The translations under genes and the position numbers were made by a program. From positions 19,825,285-19,889,284 of the forward strand of contig WARS01000036.1 in assembly GCA_008933995.1 (NCBI GenBank): 64,000 nucleotides of DNA, given 5' to 3'. Shown here piece by piece: positions 45,769 to 56,700 of the stretch. The notes under the pieces are model-generated. The model did not search any database. It was given only the letters and a program-made list of their open reading frames with translations, and was not told where the DNA came from. This DNA is from Datnioides undecimradiatus (Eukaryota; Chordata; Actinopteri; Lobotiformes; Datnioididae). How positions within the stretch are numbered: the first letter of the stretch is position 1; every line of letters starts with the position of its first letter.

Positions 45769-48700
45769 ATGGCGGACCTACAGATGAAGCTTCTCCGGAA
45801 GAAAATTCAGAAAAGGAATGAGAAGAACAAAGCGCGCAAACTACTCAACAAGCAGCCAGAGGAGGAAGAGACGGGTGTGTGTCGTAAATAAAGAAAACAT
45901 TTATTTATTGCTTGTTTTTCTGTGTTTATGAAGCGTTTACGAACTTCACCAGCTAAGCTAGCTGCGTTAGCTCACCACGGGGTGAGTTGTAATCTTGAGG
46001 TTGAAAATGTGTAAATTAGGGATTTCAGCTGTCAGACACGACGTTAGCCGGTCATAATGTATAATTTTACATCACTGTTTGTGCATGTCATCATAGTTTA
46101 ACACTGATTCATACGATCTCAAAGTTAGCATCGCATACATTTAGCTGGCTAGCACTGAAACACCTTTAGATATCCAGAGTTCACGATAAGGAAGCTACTG
46201 ACAGAGAACTCAAACGTGGTGACTTTATTGTACAAATGATAATAATCGATGACTACTGAACACATCATAGCTGTATACAGTTCTTTGTACATTATTTGGG
46301 TCTTTAGGTAAAATGTCTTTTAATTTGTGTTTGACAGTAAAGTCAAACGGGCTGAAGGAGGAATGTTGTGAGGAGCCAGCGACTGCTTGCCACGCAGACA
46401 GCAAGCCCAAGAAAAAACAGAAGAAACAGACTGAGGAACTGTTGGAGGGGACCACAACAGAGGAAACAGCTCTGAAGAAGAAGAAAAAGAAGAAAAGAAA
46501 GATCGGGGACACTGCTGAATCACCAGGTAACGGCTAGAGACGCTTGTGGTCAGTTTGGAGTTGGTGGTGTTGCTTTTGTGACGGCTAACATGCGATATTC
46601 ATCCTTATTCCAGCTGAGAAGAAGACCAAAACAGAGAAAGAAGCAGACGACGAAGAGGAGGAGGAGGAGGACGAGGAGGAAGCAGCAGCAGCAGTAGATG
46701 ATGGAGAAGAAGCTGCTGAGAAACAAGAGGGAGCCTCAGCTGAGGAAGATGAAGATGAGGAGGATCAAACTGAAGAAGGGGATGATGAAGAGGAAGATCA
46801 ACCAGAGTTACCGTCTGGCCTGACAGGTACTGAAGATGTTGGTGTCTGTTCACTGTTGACCTGGTGGGAGCTTGAGCCGCGGACACAGATTCATAAGATA
46901 AACAGTGATTCACCCTCAAATCAAGTTAAAAATGTAGCCGTCGCCTTTATGTGTTGCCCGTTCGGTGTTCCCATCACGAAGCGGGTGTCAGCAAAGGCGA
47001 ACAGAGACTCTTGTGGTTCTCTTTGGGACGAATCACCAGTGATTCTCCTGACAGGAGCAACCGCAAGGACACGAGTTCCACTCTATCTGGTTTTTGTCTG
47101 TGAACGCTTTAAGATCCCTTCCTGAGGCGTACTGTGCACCTGTGTAAACTGTGTCTGCTACCAGTCATGCTCGAATCAAACCCTCCTGCCCTGTACACGG
47201 AGGCTGCGTGTTCTCTAAATGCACCTTCCACCGAACTGAAACTGTCATCTGATCTGTCAGGAGCATTTGAGGACACATCCTTCGCCTCCCTCGCCGGGGT
47301 GGTGAGCGAGAGCACGCTGAAGGGAGTGGAGGAGATGGGCTTCGAACACATGACCGAGATCCAGCACAAAAGCATTCGCCCCCTGCTGGAGGGCAGGTAG
47401 GTCCGACTCCCGCTCACGCAGCACAGCGTCCAAATCGAGGCGGTCACAGAGAAGCACTAACTTTGGACTCTGCTTTGCGTCTCTGCAGGGATGTTCTGGC
47501 TGCTGCCAAGACAGGAAGTGGGAAAACGTTGGCGTTCCTCATCCCGTCTATCGAGCTCATCTACAAACTCAAGTTCATGCCCAGGAACGGTAATACTCCT
47601 CTTTGTGAATCCCTTTAGCCTCAGGACCTGTGACACAAAGGTAAATTTGACTTAAAGTCCTTAAACAATCCCTCCTCCTCCCAGGCACCGGCGTGGTGAT
47701 CCTCTCCCCCACACGCGAGTTGGCGATGCAGACCTACGGTGTCCTGAAGGAGCTGATGACGCACCACGTGCACACCTACGGTCTGATCATGGGGGGCAGC
47801 AACCGCTCAGCCGAGGCCCAGAAGCTCGCCAACGGCGTCAACATCCTGGTGGCCACACCGGGTCGTCTGCTGGACCACCTGCAGGTGAGTCCTGATGCTT
47901 CTGATCTCGCACACGTAGGACGTCAGGCATCAGCCGTTCATTGTTTTTATTACTTGAACAATAAAAATTCCTCTGCGCCCTCAGAATACCCCCGGATTCA
48001 TGTACAAGAACCTGCAGTGTCTGATTATTGACGAGGCCGACCGCATCTTGGAGGTGGGCTTCGAGGAGGAGCTGAAGCAGATCATCAAACTGCTGCCGAG
48101 TACGTATCAGATTCTCCGATCGGAGCCGCAAAACACCCGATCCAGCTGTTTCCTCCAGACCGTGTCGCGCTCTTCGCGGTCAGCCTGCGCGATCCACGCC
48201 ACGGTTTAATGTTTGCGCGTGTGTGTCCTCCAGAGAAGAGACAGACCATGCTGTTCTCAGCCACCCAGACCCGTAAGGTGGAGGACCTGGCTCGCATCTC
48301 CCTGAAGAAGGAGCCGCTGTACGTCGGCGTGGACGACAACAAAGACAAGGCCACAGTCGACGGGCTGGAGCAGGTGCTGCCCGATCCGCTTGTGTGAGTT
48401 ATGATGTGAAACCTGTGAAGGAGGTGGTTAATGAAGGGATCGGCCTCGTGTTTCAGGGTTACGTGGTGTGTCCGTCAGAGAAGCGCTTCCTGCTGCTCTT
48501 CACCTTCCTGAAGAAGAACCGCAAGAAGAAGCTGATGGTCTTCTTCTCCTCCTGCATGTCTGTGAAGTTCCACTACGAGCTGCTCAACTACATCGACCTG
48601 CCCGTCATGGCCATCCACGTGAGACTCATCGCCCCCGTCCAAGACTCACTGAGTAAGATAAACAAACACTAAACATATTGACTGTTTGTTGTTGTGCGTT

Positions 48701-49923
48701 ACAGGGAAAGCAGAAGCAGACCAAACGCACCACCACCTTCTTCCAGTTCTGCAACGCCGACTCAGGCATCCTGCTGTGCACCGACGTGGCAGCTCGAGGG
48801 CTGGACATCCCCGAGGTGGACTGGATCGTCCAGTACGACCCTCCAGACGACCCCAAGGTATGGAAACCACGACCGAATACGAACTAAGTCACAGGTGCCT
48901 GTTAAAGCGCTCCCATGTTTTCATCTTGTCCTTATCTACGTGTCTCTGTTCGACACCGGGGGCACTGACGACATCAGTGCGTCATTTCATGCTGCAGTCC
49001 TATTGGCTGCTGAGGTCACACGGCCTCTCTCACAGTCATGTTTCTTGGACTCGCATCACAGCTTGTGTAAAACCAGCTTAAGACTCATTTAAGCCTCCCC
49101 CTCCGTCCACAGGAGTACATCCACAGGGTGGGCAGGACGGCCAGAGGCATCAACGGCCGGGGCCACGCGCTCCTCATCCTCCGACCCGAGGAGCTCGGCT
49201 TCCTGCGCTTCCTGAAACAGGCCAAGGTGCGTCACATGACTTGTGTTTGAACTAACGTGCCTTAAACCAGGGCCCGCCTTCATTCACGTGCGTCCTGTGT
49301 CTCCAGGTCCCGCTGAGCGAGTTCGAGTTCTCCTGGAGTAAAATCTCAGACATCCAGTCGCAGGTATGGATTCTGCTCCTTCGGCTTTTACAACATTAAA
49401 TCGAGCTGTGATCTGTAGTCGTATCGATGAACTGCAAAGGTCAGCTGACGGACCCGCTCTTTTGTCAAACCGCCGCTTGTTCTTTAGCTGGAGAAGCTGA
49501 TCGAGAAGAACTACTACCTCCACAAGTCGGCCCAGGAGGCCTACAAGTCCTACGTGAGGGCGTACGACTCCCACTCGCTCAAACAGATCTACAGCGTCAA
49601 CACCCTGAACCTCCCGATGGTGGCGCTGTCCTTCGGCTTCAAAGTGCCTCCATATGTTGATCTGAGTATCCTTTGCTGCGACGCCGAACGCCGTTTGTTA
49701 AAAGTTGTTTGTGTTCCTGATTTCACCCGTAATCGATAAGTTAAACGCTTTCCCTCCTTAACTCGACCTCCCTCCAGGCGTGCACAGCAGCAAAGGCGTG
49801 AAGATGCAGAAGCGAGGCGGCGGCGGCGGCTTCGGGTACCAGAAGTCCAACAACCTGAAGAAATCCAAGATCTTCAAACACGTCAACAAAGGAAAAGGCG
49901 ACAAGAGGCAGTTTTCCCGATGA
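45769..49923 (+). CDS. ddx18: ATP-dependent RNA helicase DDX18
   Basis: Nucleolar DEAD-box helicase (yeast Has1 family) needed for large-subunit ribosome assembly. Fourteen exons: 45769-45874, 46338-46526, 46614-46826, 47261-47396, 47489-47589, 47685-47884, 47985-48099, 48234-48373, 48457-48618, 48705-48857, 49113-49226, 49307-49363, 49488-49665, 49778-49923. Frames close, giving 669 aa (human about 670). The N-terminus (about 1-168) is charged, with lysine clusters and a Glu/Asp tract. Core motifs: AAKTGSGKT (220-228), [24 protein letters not shown] (DEAD 331-334), FSAT (361-364), [20 protein letters not shown] (509-517). The basic Gly-rich tail (GGGGGFGY, then Lys-rich) is typical. The start is the first ATG in the CpG-rich leader (ACCATGG). 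The last intron is U12-type. Confidence 0.97.
46637..46806 (+). repeat. Purine-rich GAG/GAA/GAT coding tract (acidic region)
   Basis: Within ddx18 exon 3 the codons are mostly GAG, GAA, GAT and GAC, with a GCA/CAG-like GCAGCAGCAGCAG stretch near 46680-46693. They encode about 55 acidic residues interrupted by a short alanine run. Acidic N-terminal tracts are normal in the family; the near-repetitive DNA suggests length variation. Confidence 0.8.
49666..49777 (+). other. U12-type (minor spliceosome) intron, last intron of ddx18
   Basis: The donor at 49666-49674 is GTATCCTTT, the exact U12 5' consensus. A TCCTTAAC branch-site element lies at 49755-49762, 15-17 nt before the AG at 49776-49777, within the usual U12 spacing. 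Flanking exons join in frame as GAT CTG A|GC GTG. The other ddx18 donors look like ordinary U2 sites. Called directly from consensus matches. Confidence 0.85.
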
Positions 49924-50135
49924 GGACCCGAGCCTGGACCGGTTCCTCCGCTGCGCCCCTGAAGGACCGCCCCTTTTATTACATGAACTTCCTGCTTTGA
50001 ACCGGCCGACTCAGCGTATTCAGACCGTTTTTCCTCCGGCGAGTCGCGTCAAAGTGTTTTGTAAATGTAAACAAATGAATTTCCTGTTCAACAGAAACTC
50101 ACATCCAACCTTTCTTCATGTCGCCTGAGTGGATT

Positions 50136-50141
50136 ATTAAA
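50136..50141 (+). terminator. ddx18 polyadenylation signal (ATTAAA)
   Basis: ATTAAA about 213 bp after the ddx18 stop, followed 20-30 nt later by TGTGGTCTCAGTT, a G/U-rich downstream context. No AATAAA occurs earlier in the 3' UTR. Confidence 0.6.
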
Positions 50142-50169
50142 ACCTCTCCCGACTCTCATTCACGTCTGT

Positions 50170-50870
50170 GGTCTCAGTTACGATGAAGTCACATGATTTG
50201 AGCCATTTAAGGTGCTGATGTCCTTGTTTTTATTATACAAGTCAGGTTTTCATCATTTTAATACAGCGTCTGTACATTCCCGCAGAGCTAAAAGACTCTT
50301 GCTACACGTTTTACAGGTTACACAAAAACCACAACAGGCAGGCATGCACAAGAGATCTGGGGTTGTTGGGACATTATGAAGTTAAACACCCTTTTTAGGA
50401 AAAATCAGTCACCAGAGATTAACACAGTCACCAAGTGTTCCCTTATAAAATGCTAAAAAATCTGAAAAATAACATCAAAACTTCCACAAAATGTGAGTTT
50501 TTCTTCATTCAGAGTCAAAGTGAGGTTCGAGATTTGCTCCAGCGGACGTGAACGACGGCTCGGATCTAAAAAGGTCGCGCTGACGCTCGGCTGAAAGGCG
50601 CAGACCGGTGCAATCACACGTTCCCCTTCGGTCATAGCAGCGACCTGGACTTAAAAGAAATCCTAAAAACAGTTCCCTTTAAAAACCTGAACCCCGCACG
50701 GCTCCCACTACCATCCTCTCACCTCCCAGGATAAATTATAAAGTGCTGCTGGGAGCCTCAAACTCAACTTTAAAACATCCGAGTGTTTCCCTTAAGTCAA
50801 ACAGTTGAAGCTCAACAATCCAGTACCTTTGTGTTTTCACCCAGATGTCTCATGAAACAACCCAACTTTA
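50170..50870. other. Intergenic between convergent ddx18 and gk
   Basis: No exon recognised. A minus-strand AATAAA (plus TTTATT, 50229-50234) could end a long gk 3' UTR about 65 bp from the ddx18 end. That would need a UTR of about 3.5 kb and is only a possibility. Confidence 0.4.
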
Positions 50871-51464
50871 TAAAAGGGACAGTTTGGGTTCATTGAAGTC
50901 TGGTTGCACTTCCCCATACGTTCACCTGTAGCCCCTAAATTTAGTCTTCTGGTCAGCAGACAGCCCTCATTTATGATCTTTTCACATGCACCAGACTCCC
51001 TTTACAAAAACAGTCATTTTACCCCACGGAGCCCAGGGGTCGCTGCTCTGCCGCTACCTCAGTCTGTTGGTTTCTTTGCCTTTTCCTGCGACTTCTGTGA
51101 ATCCTAACTAACCCCTTGAAACACCGAAGTAACACAGTTGCACAGACAAACTTGCAGATCGATGCAGCTGCAGACCTGCAACACCGGTGCACTGTGAGGT
51201 AAAATTCCTGTTTTTGTCTATGGAGTCTGGTGTATTTGAAAAGAGCGTAGGATGTGCCTGAAATGGTTGAATCCCTGCAAAGTAAAGCTGTGAAAATGTT
51301 CCAACTATAAAATACTTCACAGTTAAACAGATACTGATTTCTCTGAGTGTCTAAAACCCATGTAGCGGCTACGTCTACAGCAGCACATTGCTTTGCTTTC
51401 TACCCCAGCGACACACCGACTTTTGACACAGCCCCACTTCAGCAAACCGAAACTATCCCTTTAA
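50871..51464. mobile_element. Foldback MITE with inverted termini
   Basis: The left end reads AAAAGGGACAGTTTGGGTT (50872-50890). The right end, read inverted, is TTAAAGGGATAGTTTCGGTT (about 51445-51464). Internal inverted arms also pair: the stretch at 50989-51026 (CACCAGACTCC...ACAAAAACAG...TTTTACC) is the near reverse complement of about 51196-51234. There is no open frame of note. The sequence resembles a widespread fish MITE type with a CTATCCCTTTAA terminus. A target-site duplication was not clear. Confidence 0.7.
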
Positions 51465-53483
51465 CAGGACGTGAGCGGAGCAGCAAACCTGAATCAGTCC
51501 CGGTCAACACGAGTTTTGATCTCATTCGCGTCAAAGATGAGAAGAAAAACAAGAAGCACAAACATGGACTCTATGTACAGGACAGGCTGTAAAAACAGAA
51601 CAGTACGTTTTCCGCTTTGTTACAGTGACGAGGTTCAACTGTGCAGCTCTTCACCTCAGACTAGAAACACCTGATTCTCCCCATGCTTCACCGCGCAAGC
51701 TGAACAAGGCAAATTCATTCATTTTTGTTTTTAAAGGACGGTTTAAGAACACGTTGTTAGTTTTAGAAAAAGGAAGTTGACAGAAGTCCCCTCAGAGGCT
51801 CCACAGCTTGTGTCGCTCCCGGCTCCGGCGGGCGCTTGAGGTCGATGATGAACCGTTTTCAGTCAACGCCACAGACGTGGGATGCTACTGCTGGCAGGCT
51901 GCGCAGCAGCTGAAACCACTGCGCAGCACGTCACGCAGCCAAGTCTTTAATTCACTGTGAGCACATTTCCTCTTCCTGTCCTTTGCTCCACGAAAGGTCT
52001 CGTACCGAAGTTTCACTGCTGGTGATCTGTGAAGTCGAGAAAAAGGATCATTACAGTGTTTGTGTGTCGTTGCTGCGCCGACGTAACTGGTTCAGCGGAG
52101 TCTAGAGGCAAAGCCGTGAGTTCAGGCTGAAACCAAACCGCGGGGCTGCTGCTCTGTCACGCAGCGGTTCAGGACGGGGCCACAGAAACAACAATTTAAC
52201 AAATAAAAGATGTTTGCAAGGTGCATTATGGGAAGGATCCAGTGATTCTGGAGCAGCCTATGGTCTAAAAGTCAAAGTCTCTGCGTTGTGGCTGCACGGA
52301 TTTTGATCTGAGCGTCACCAAATCAGCCCCACCTGCTGCTCCCACACACTTTAATGCTGTTTCATCAGAGCACGTGATGAAACTCTGCGCTAAAATGGCT
52401 ACAAATGTGTATTTACAATAAAATAGCTTGTCTTTGCACTGAATTGATGCTTTCACACTTTAAAATATTAAATGAAGTGTTTTAAAGAGCTTATGTTGCT
52501 CCTGTCACGGGCCACTGTTCCTGCCTCATCAAGGTGTTTTATGCTGACGGCTCTAAACTGATTGTGTTGCCAAAGCTGCTTGGTTATTATCGTTATGTCA
52601 TATAAACCACCATTAATCCACACGTGCAGCAGGTTAAACCACAGATACGATGACCTCTAGTGGTGCCGCTTCAGGGTTTAAGAGGCCACGTGATCCAGAT
52701 TGAAACTCGTCTTAAACCTTAAACCGAAGGGACGCTGATGACAGAGCAGCCGCCCCCTGAAAGTCAGCTGGAAATAAATATATAATAACTAAGATAAACA
52801 CGTGCATTCATGCAACCACTCAGCACAAACACAAGAGCGGGACCAACACAAACTCATTCGTGGGGCTAGCTCAGTTAGCGTTAGCGTAAATCATTTGTTT
52901 ATGAGATACAACATGTAAGAACCGGCCACCTGTCCAACTCATACTCAGCAAAAACTGGGAGCAGCATATCACCATGGTAACCGCCACCTGCCGCTAACTG
53001 TAGCTGTAGCTGGTACATAAAGGGCCTCCACTGAGGCTAGCTGGTTAGCATGTTAACTTCAGTGGATATCTCAACACAGAACTGCTTCCTTCACATTCTG
53101 CGGATCATTTTTGTGAATTTGTGAATGTTCTGAACTATAATCGTTTCTATTTTAACTTTTTTTTAATATAACTGTTTGCATTTTGCACCTTTACAGACAG
53201 AACTGTTCACAGTTTAGCAGGTAAGGTGGATTACTGTTCCTTAAAAAGATATTAAATAAGCTTTAATCAGTGAAAACCTAGTGTCCAGTGATGGCGGACA
53301 CTGCATTCAGAGGATTTTATAAAGTAAAAACATAAATATTGGAATTGAAACAAATCTGTGTTGGTCAAACTCTTAAACACACGGTGTTAGAGATGCAAAG
53401 AAAAGAGACCATGTGACCACAGTTAAACCCGTCACAGCACGAAGACGTTAGTGTTAGAACTCCAAACTGTGACTCAAAGCATG
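51465..53483. other. Intergenic / possible gk 3' UTR
   Basis: No gene recognised. A poly-T run sits at about 53158-53164 with a minus-strand ATTAAA. Other candidate minus-strand signals lie near 52351 and 53259. Sequence composition is unremarkable. Confidence 0.45.
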
Positions 53484-53507
53484 CAGCAGCAGCAGCAGCA
53501 GCAGCAG
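53484..53507. repeat. (CAG)8 trinucleotide repeat
   Basis: Eight uninterrupted CAG units, CTG on the minus strand, 206 bp beyond the gk stop. It is therefore likely in the gk 3' UTR as CUG repeats. Confidence 0.95.
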
Positions 53508-53712
53508 CTGTGATGTCGGACCTTAGGGGTCGGCTCTGGTGGGTGGAGGGGTGGGAGGGACCCCCCAGGGGCTGCCGTTCATCTTCTTTCCTAAACCTGT
53601 TTCCGGTGGAGAAGAAAGAGAGCGTCCGCCACGGATCGCGGTCAGAGATGTGCACTCGTTCACCTTTAACGCCTGCACGTCTGAGAGTTAAACAGCAGCT
53701 GGAGCAACATCG

Positions 53713-56700
53713 TTAATAAGACGAACGTGTACCGTTGCCGTTGCAGCAAGGCTCCGTGGTCTCCCAGTTCATGGCTCTCTGCACGGCTTTCTTCCAACGA
53801 GCGAAGCGGAACTCGCTCTCTGTTTGTGAGGAGGACAGACAGACAGACAGGCAGGCAGACAGACAGGTGGTTCAGACAGATGCATGCTTACAGTTACAAA
53901 TACAACAGACGCATGAAGCTCAATACTCACCGTCAGAGTGGATCTGAGGCTCATATTTCTCTGCTGTGATGTGCGGGAGGTGCCCGGGGCTCAGGCTCCA
54001 CACCTCCACGCCCTCCGCCGCGCCCGCCGCCATGGCTGCACCCAGAGCCGTGGTCTCGGACATGGTGGGTCGCACTGAACCAGACAATGAGAACAAATAT
54101 GACTGAGGTTAGATGTTAATGATTGACATTCACGGGGACACGGCAGCAGTTTGTGCACATGGCCTCGTTTTAAAGTCAAGGTTCGTGTGTGTTTTACGTG
54201 TGTTTGTGTTTAAAATGGGACAAAAGTCAAAGGAGCCAGCGCAGAGAGGAAGGCAAGAGACGGGAGAAGCTCCTCCTGCAGCTGCAGTGTTTTACTTCTG
54301 AGAGCTCTGCGCCTGTTAAGCACTGCAGATTGGACTGTGTGAAAGGATCCGAATCACTGCAACAGAACCCTTAAATTCGGACTTTACATTACAGAAGTCT
54401 GTGCACAGTCCACGCAGAGACGTCGTTTTTATCTTATATGTAATTAAAAGTAAAATAAAAGCTGCGTGCGTATTTATCACAGTGCGCGCACGAGAGGCCT
54501 CTTACCTACGGACATGCAGAGGATGTCGGCCTGCAGCTGCATCAGTAGCCTGTTGGACGTCATGCCTCCGTCCACCTGCAGCTGCGTCAGCGGGACGCCG
54601 CTGTCCTGGTTCATGGCGTCAAGGATCTGAACGATGCAAACAGCGTTTAACACTTTAACACGGTTCAAACTGGTTTTTAACACACTCGTATCTTTTTCCT
54701 GCATTTATTTAAAAAGGGGAACTGCTGAATGTTTTAACCTGCGGTATTTGTCATGAGGGAAGCCACCGCGACTGAGTGTGAGCGATGGGCTGTGTCGTTT
54801 TCTTAGGAAACATCAGTCAAGGTCTAACACACGTTAACGAAGTGCATGCACAGGTGAGTGTACAGGCTGCTGAGGTAACTCACACACCCACAGTCAACAC
54901 AGTTTAAGGACTTTAGAAGCGAGTCACCTCTCGGGTCTGAAAGCAGACGGCCTCCAGGGCAGCGAAAGCCAGGTGGTTCCTGTTGGTGAACTGAGTGAGC
55001 CCGCAGATGATGCTGGGGAGCAAACGGAGGACAGGGACTCAACATGAAACTGTTTCTGTCCTTAAGGTGATTCGTCAAACAACATCGAGATCCGATTACA
55101 GGTAATTACACGCTTTCACTTTGCTTTAAATGAGAAAACAAACGTTCCTCTCTTGTGTCCTCGTTTCAGGATCGTGTGACAGTGGATCGTTAGTGTTTTA
55201 ACAGCTGACTGTCTCACCCTCTCGCGCTGGGCTCCCAGTAGGGGGCATAAAGGCCGGAGAACGCCGGGACGAAGTAACAGCCGTAAGACGAGCCGGCTGC
55301 GGCGGCTAACGACTCTGAAACCATGAGAAATGAAATAAACAAAGAGGCGGAGTCGTTGTTTAAACACACGTCTTTAAACAGGACGTCGTCGCAGTAAAAC
55401 AGCTGTGAAAGAGGTTCAGAACAAAGCGGTTCAGTACCGATCTCTGAGGACGACTGCACGATGCCCATGTTGTCCTTCAGCCACCGGACGACCGCCCCTG
55501 CGATGGCGACCGAGCCCTGCAAGACAAACGGCAGCAGACACACGTCAGAGCAGAGCACCGGGGCGGAGCGAAGAGACACACCAGGGCGGAGGGCGTCAGA
55601 GCAGCTGACAAGGAGTCCACACCTCGAGAGCGTAGCAGGCGGGCTCGTCCTTCCCCAGCTTGTAGGCGACCGTGGTCAGCAGGCCGTGGTCGGACATCAC
55701 AGGCTGTCGGAGCGAGCACAGAAAGCATGAACATCATGACGACGTCATTCAAAACGCCCGTCCCACAGAGATGTGCTCCCGGGGGCAACCGCTCACCTTG
55801 GTCCCTGTGTTTCTGAGCAGGAAGCAGCCGGTCCCGTACCTTCAACCAATGAGAGCAGAGATTAGTGATTGAATAAGAGGTATGTTCACGCTCCTGGTGT
55901 CGCTGCGCTGTTTGTCCAGCAGAGCGCGCTGTGGCCACTGACTGACAGGCGCGGCAGCTTTCTCCGTGTCGCTCTGACAGACGGACGCTCGACTTACGTG
56001 TTTTTGGCCTGGCCCTTCTCGAAGCACATCTGACCAACGAGGGCGGCCGACTGGTCGCCCAGACACTGGCGAAGACAGAGGACATCACAGTCAGTGTCTG
56101 CATGGACACGACAGACTCTGCTGTTTTGAGGATGACATTCATAATTAACAGCAAACTGACTGAAATCAGTTTAATGTTTTAACATTTGTCATTAAGATGC
56201 ATTAAAACAGGAGAAAACACTGAACTGTCAGAGCTGCGACGAGAGCAGCAGGGTTTTAACAGAGAGCGCCACAGGAAACGAGATGAAAACAAAAACATAT
56301 GAGAGAAAAAGACTCAAACGTGTAAAATACATCTTCTGAGCGATAAAAAGCTCCTGTACACGACAACTGCACTCATTAGAGTTTGATTAATCGCCTTTTT
56401 GTGGAGAAAATAAGCCCAAAGTCTGATTCCAGCGCTTCAAATGTGAATATTTTCTGGTTTCTTCAAACTTTAACGACAGTATGAGCTTAGTTTGGGTTAA
56501 AACTAAGACATGTGAGGACGTCGCTTTGTGTTTTGACTGAAAATGGAGAAAATAATCAAGAATGAAGCATAAATGTGTTTCTCTGCCGCCCTGCAGCGAG
56601 CCAGGCCTGAATATCGTCTCCGTGTTCCTGTTGAGCTCACATATGATCTGCACAAAGCGTCACACGGCGCTGTGGGAAACGTCTGGAGGAGCGCCACATG

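Noticed and set aside
46856..47125. 89-codon open frame in ddx18 intron 3
   Set aside because: Lies between well-defined exons 3 and 4. Splicing across it restores the DDX18 frame exactly.
55477..56154. 225-codon minus-strand open frame in gk
   Set aside because: It runs through several gk exons and introns in the wrong frame. The correct gk exons are assigned by splice sites and family motifs.
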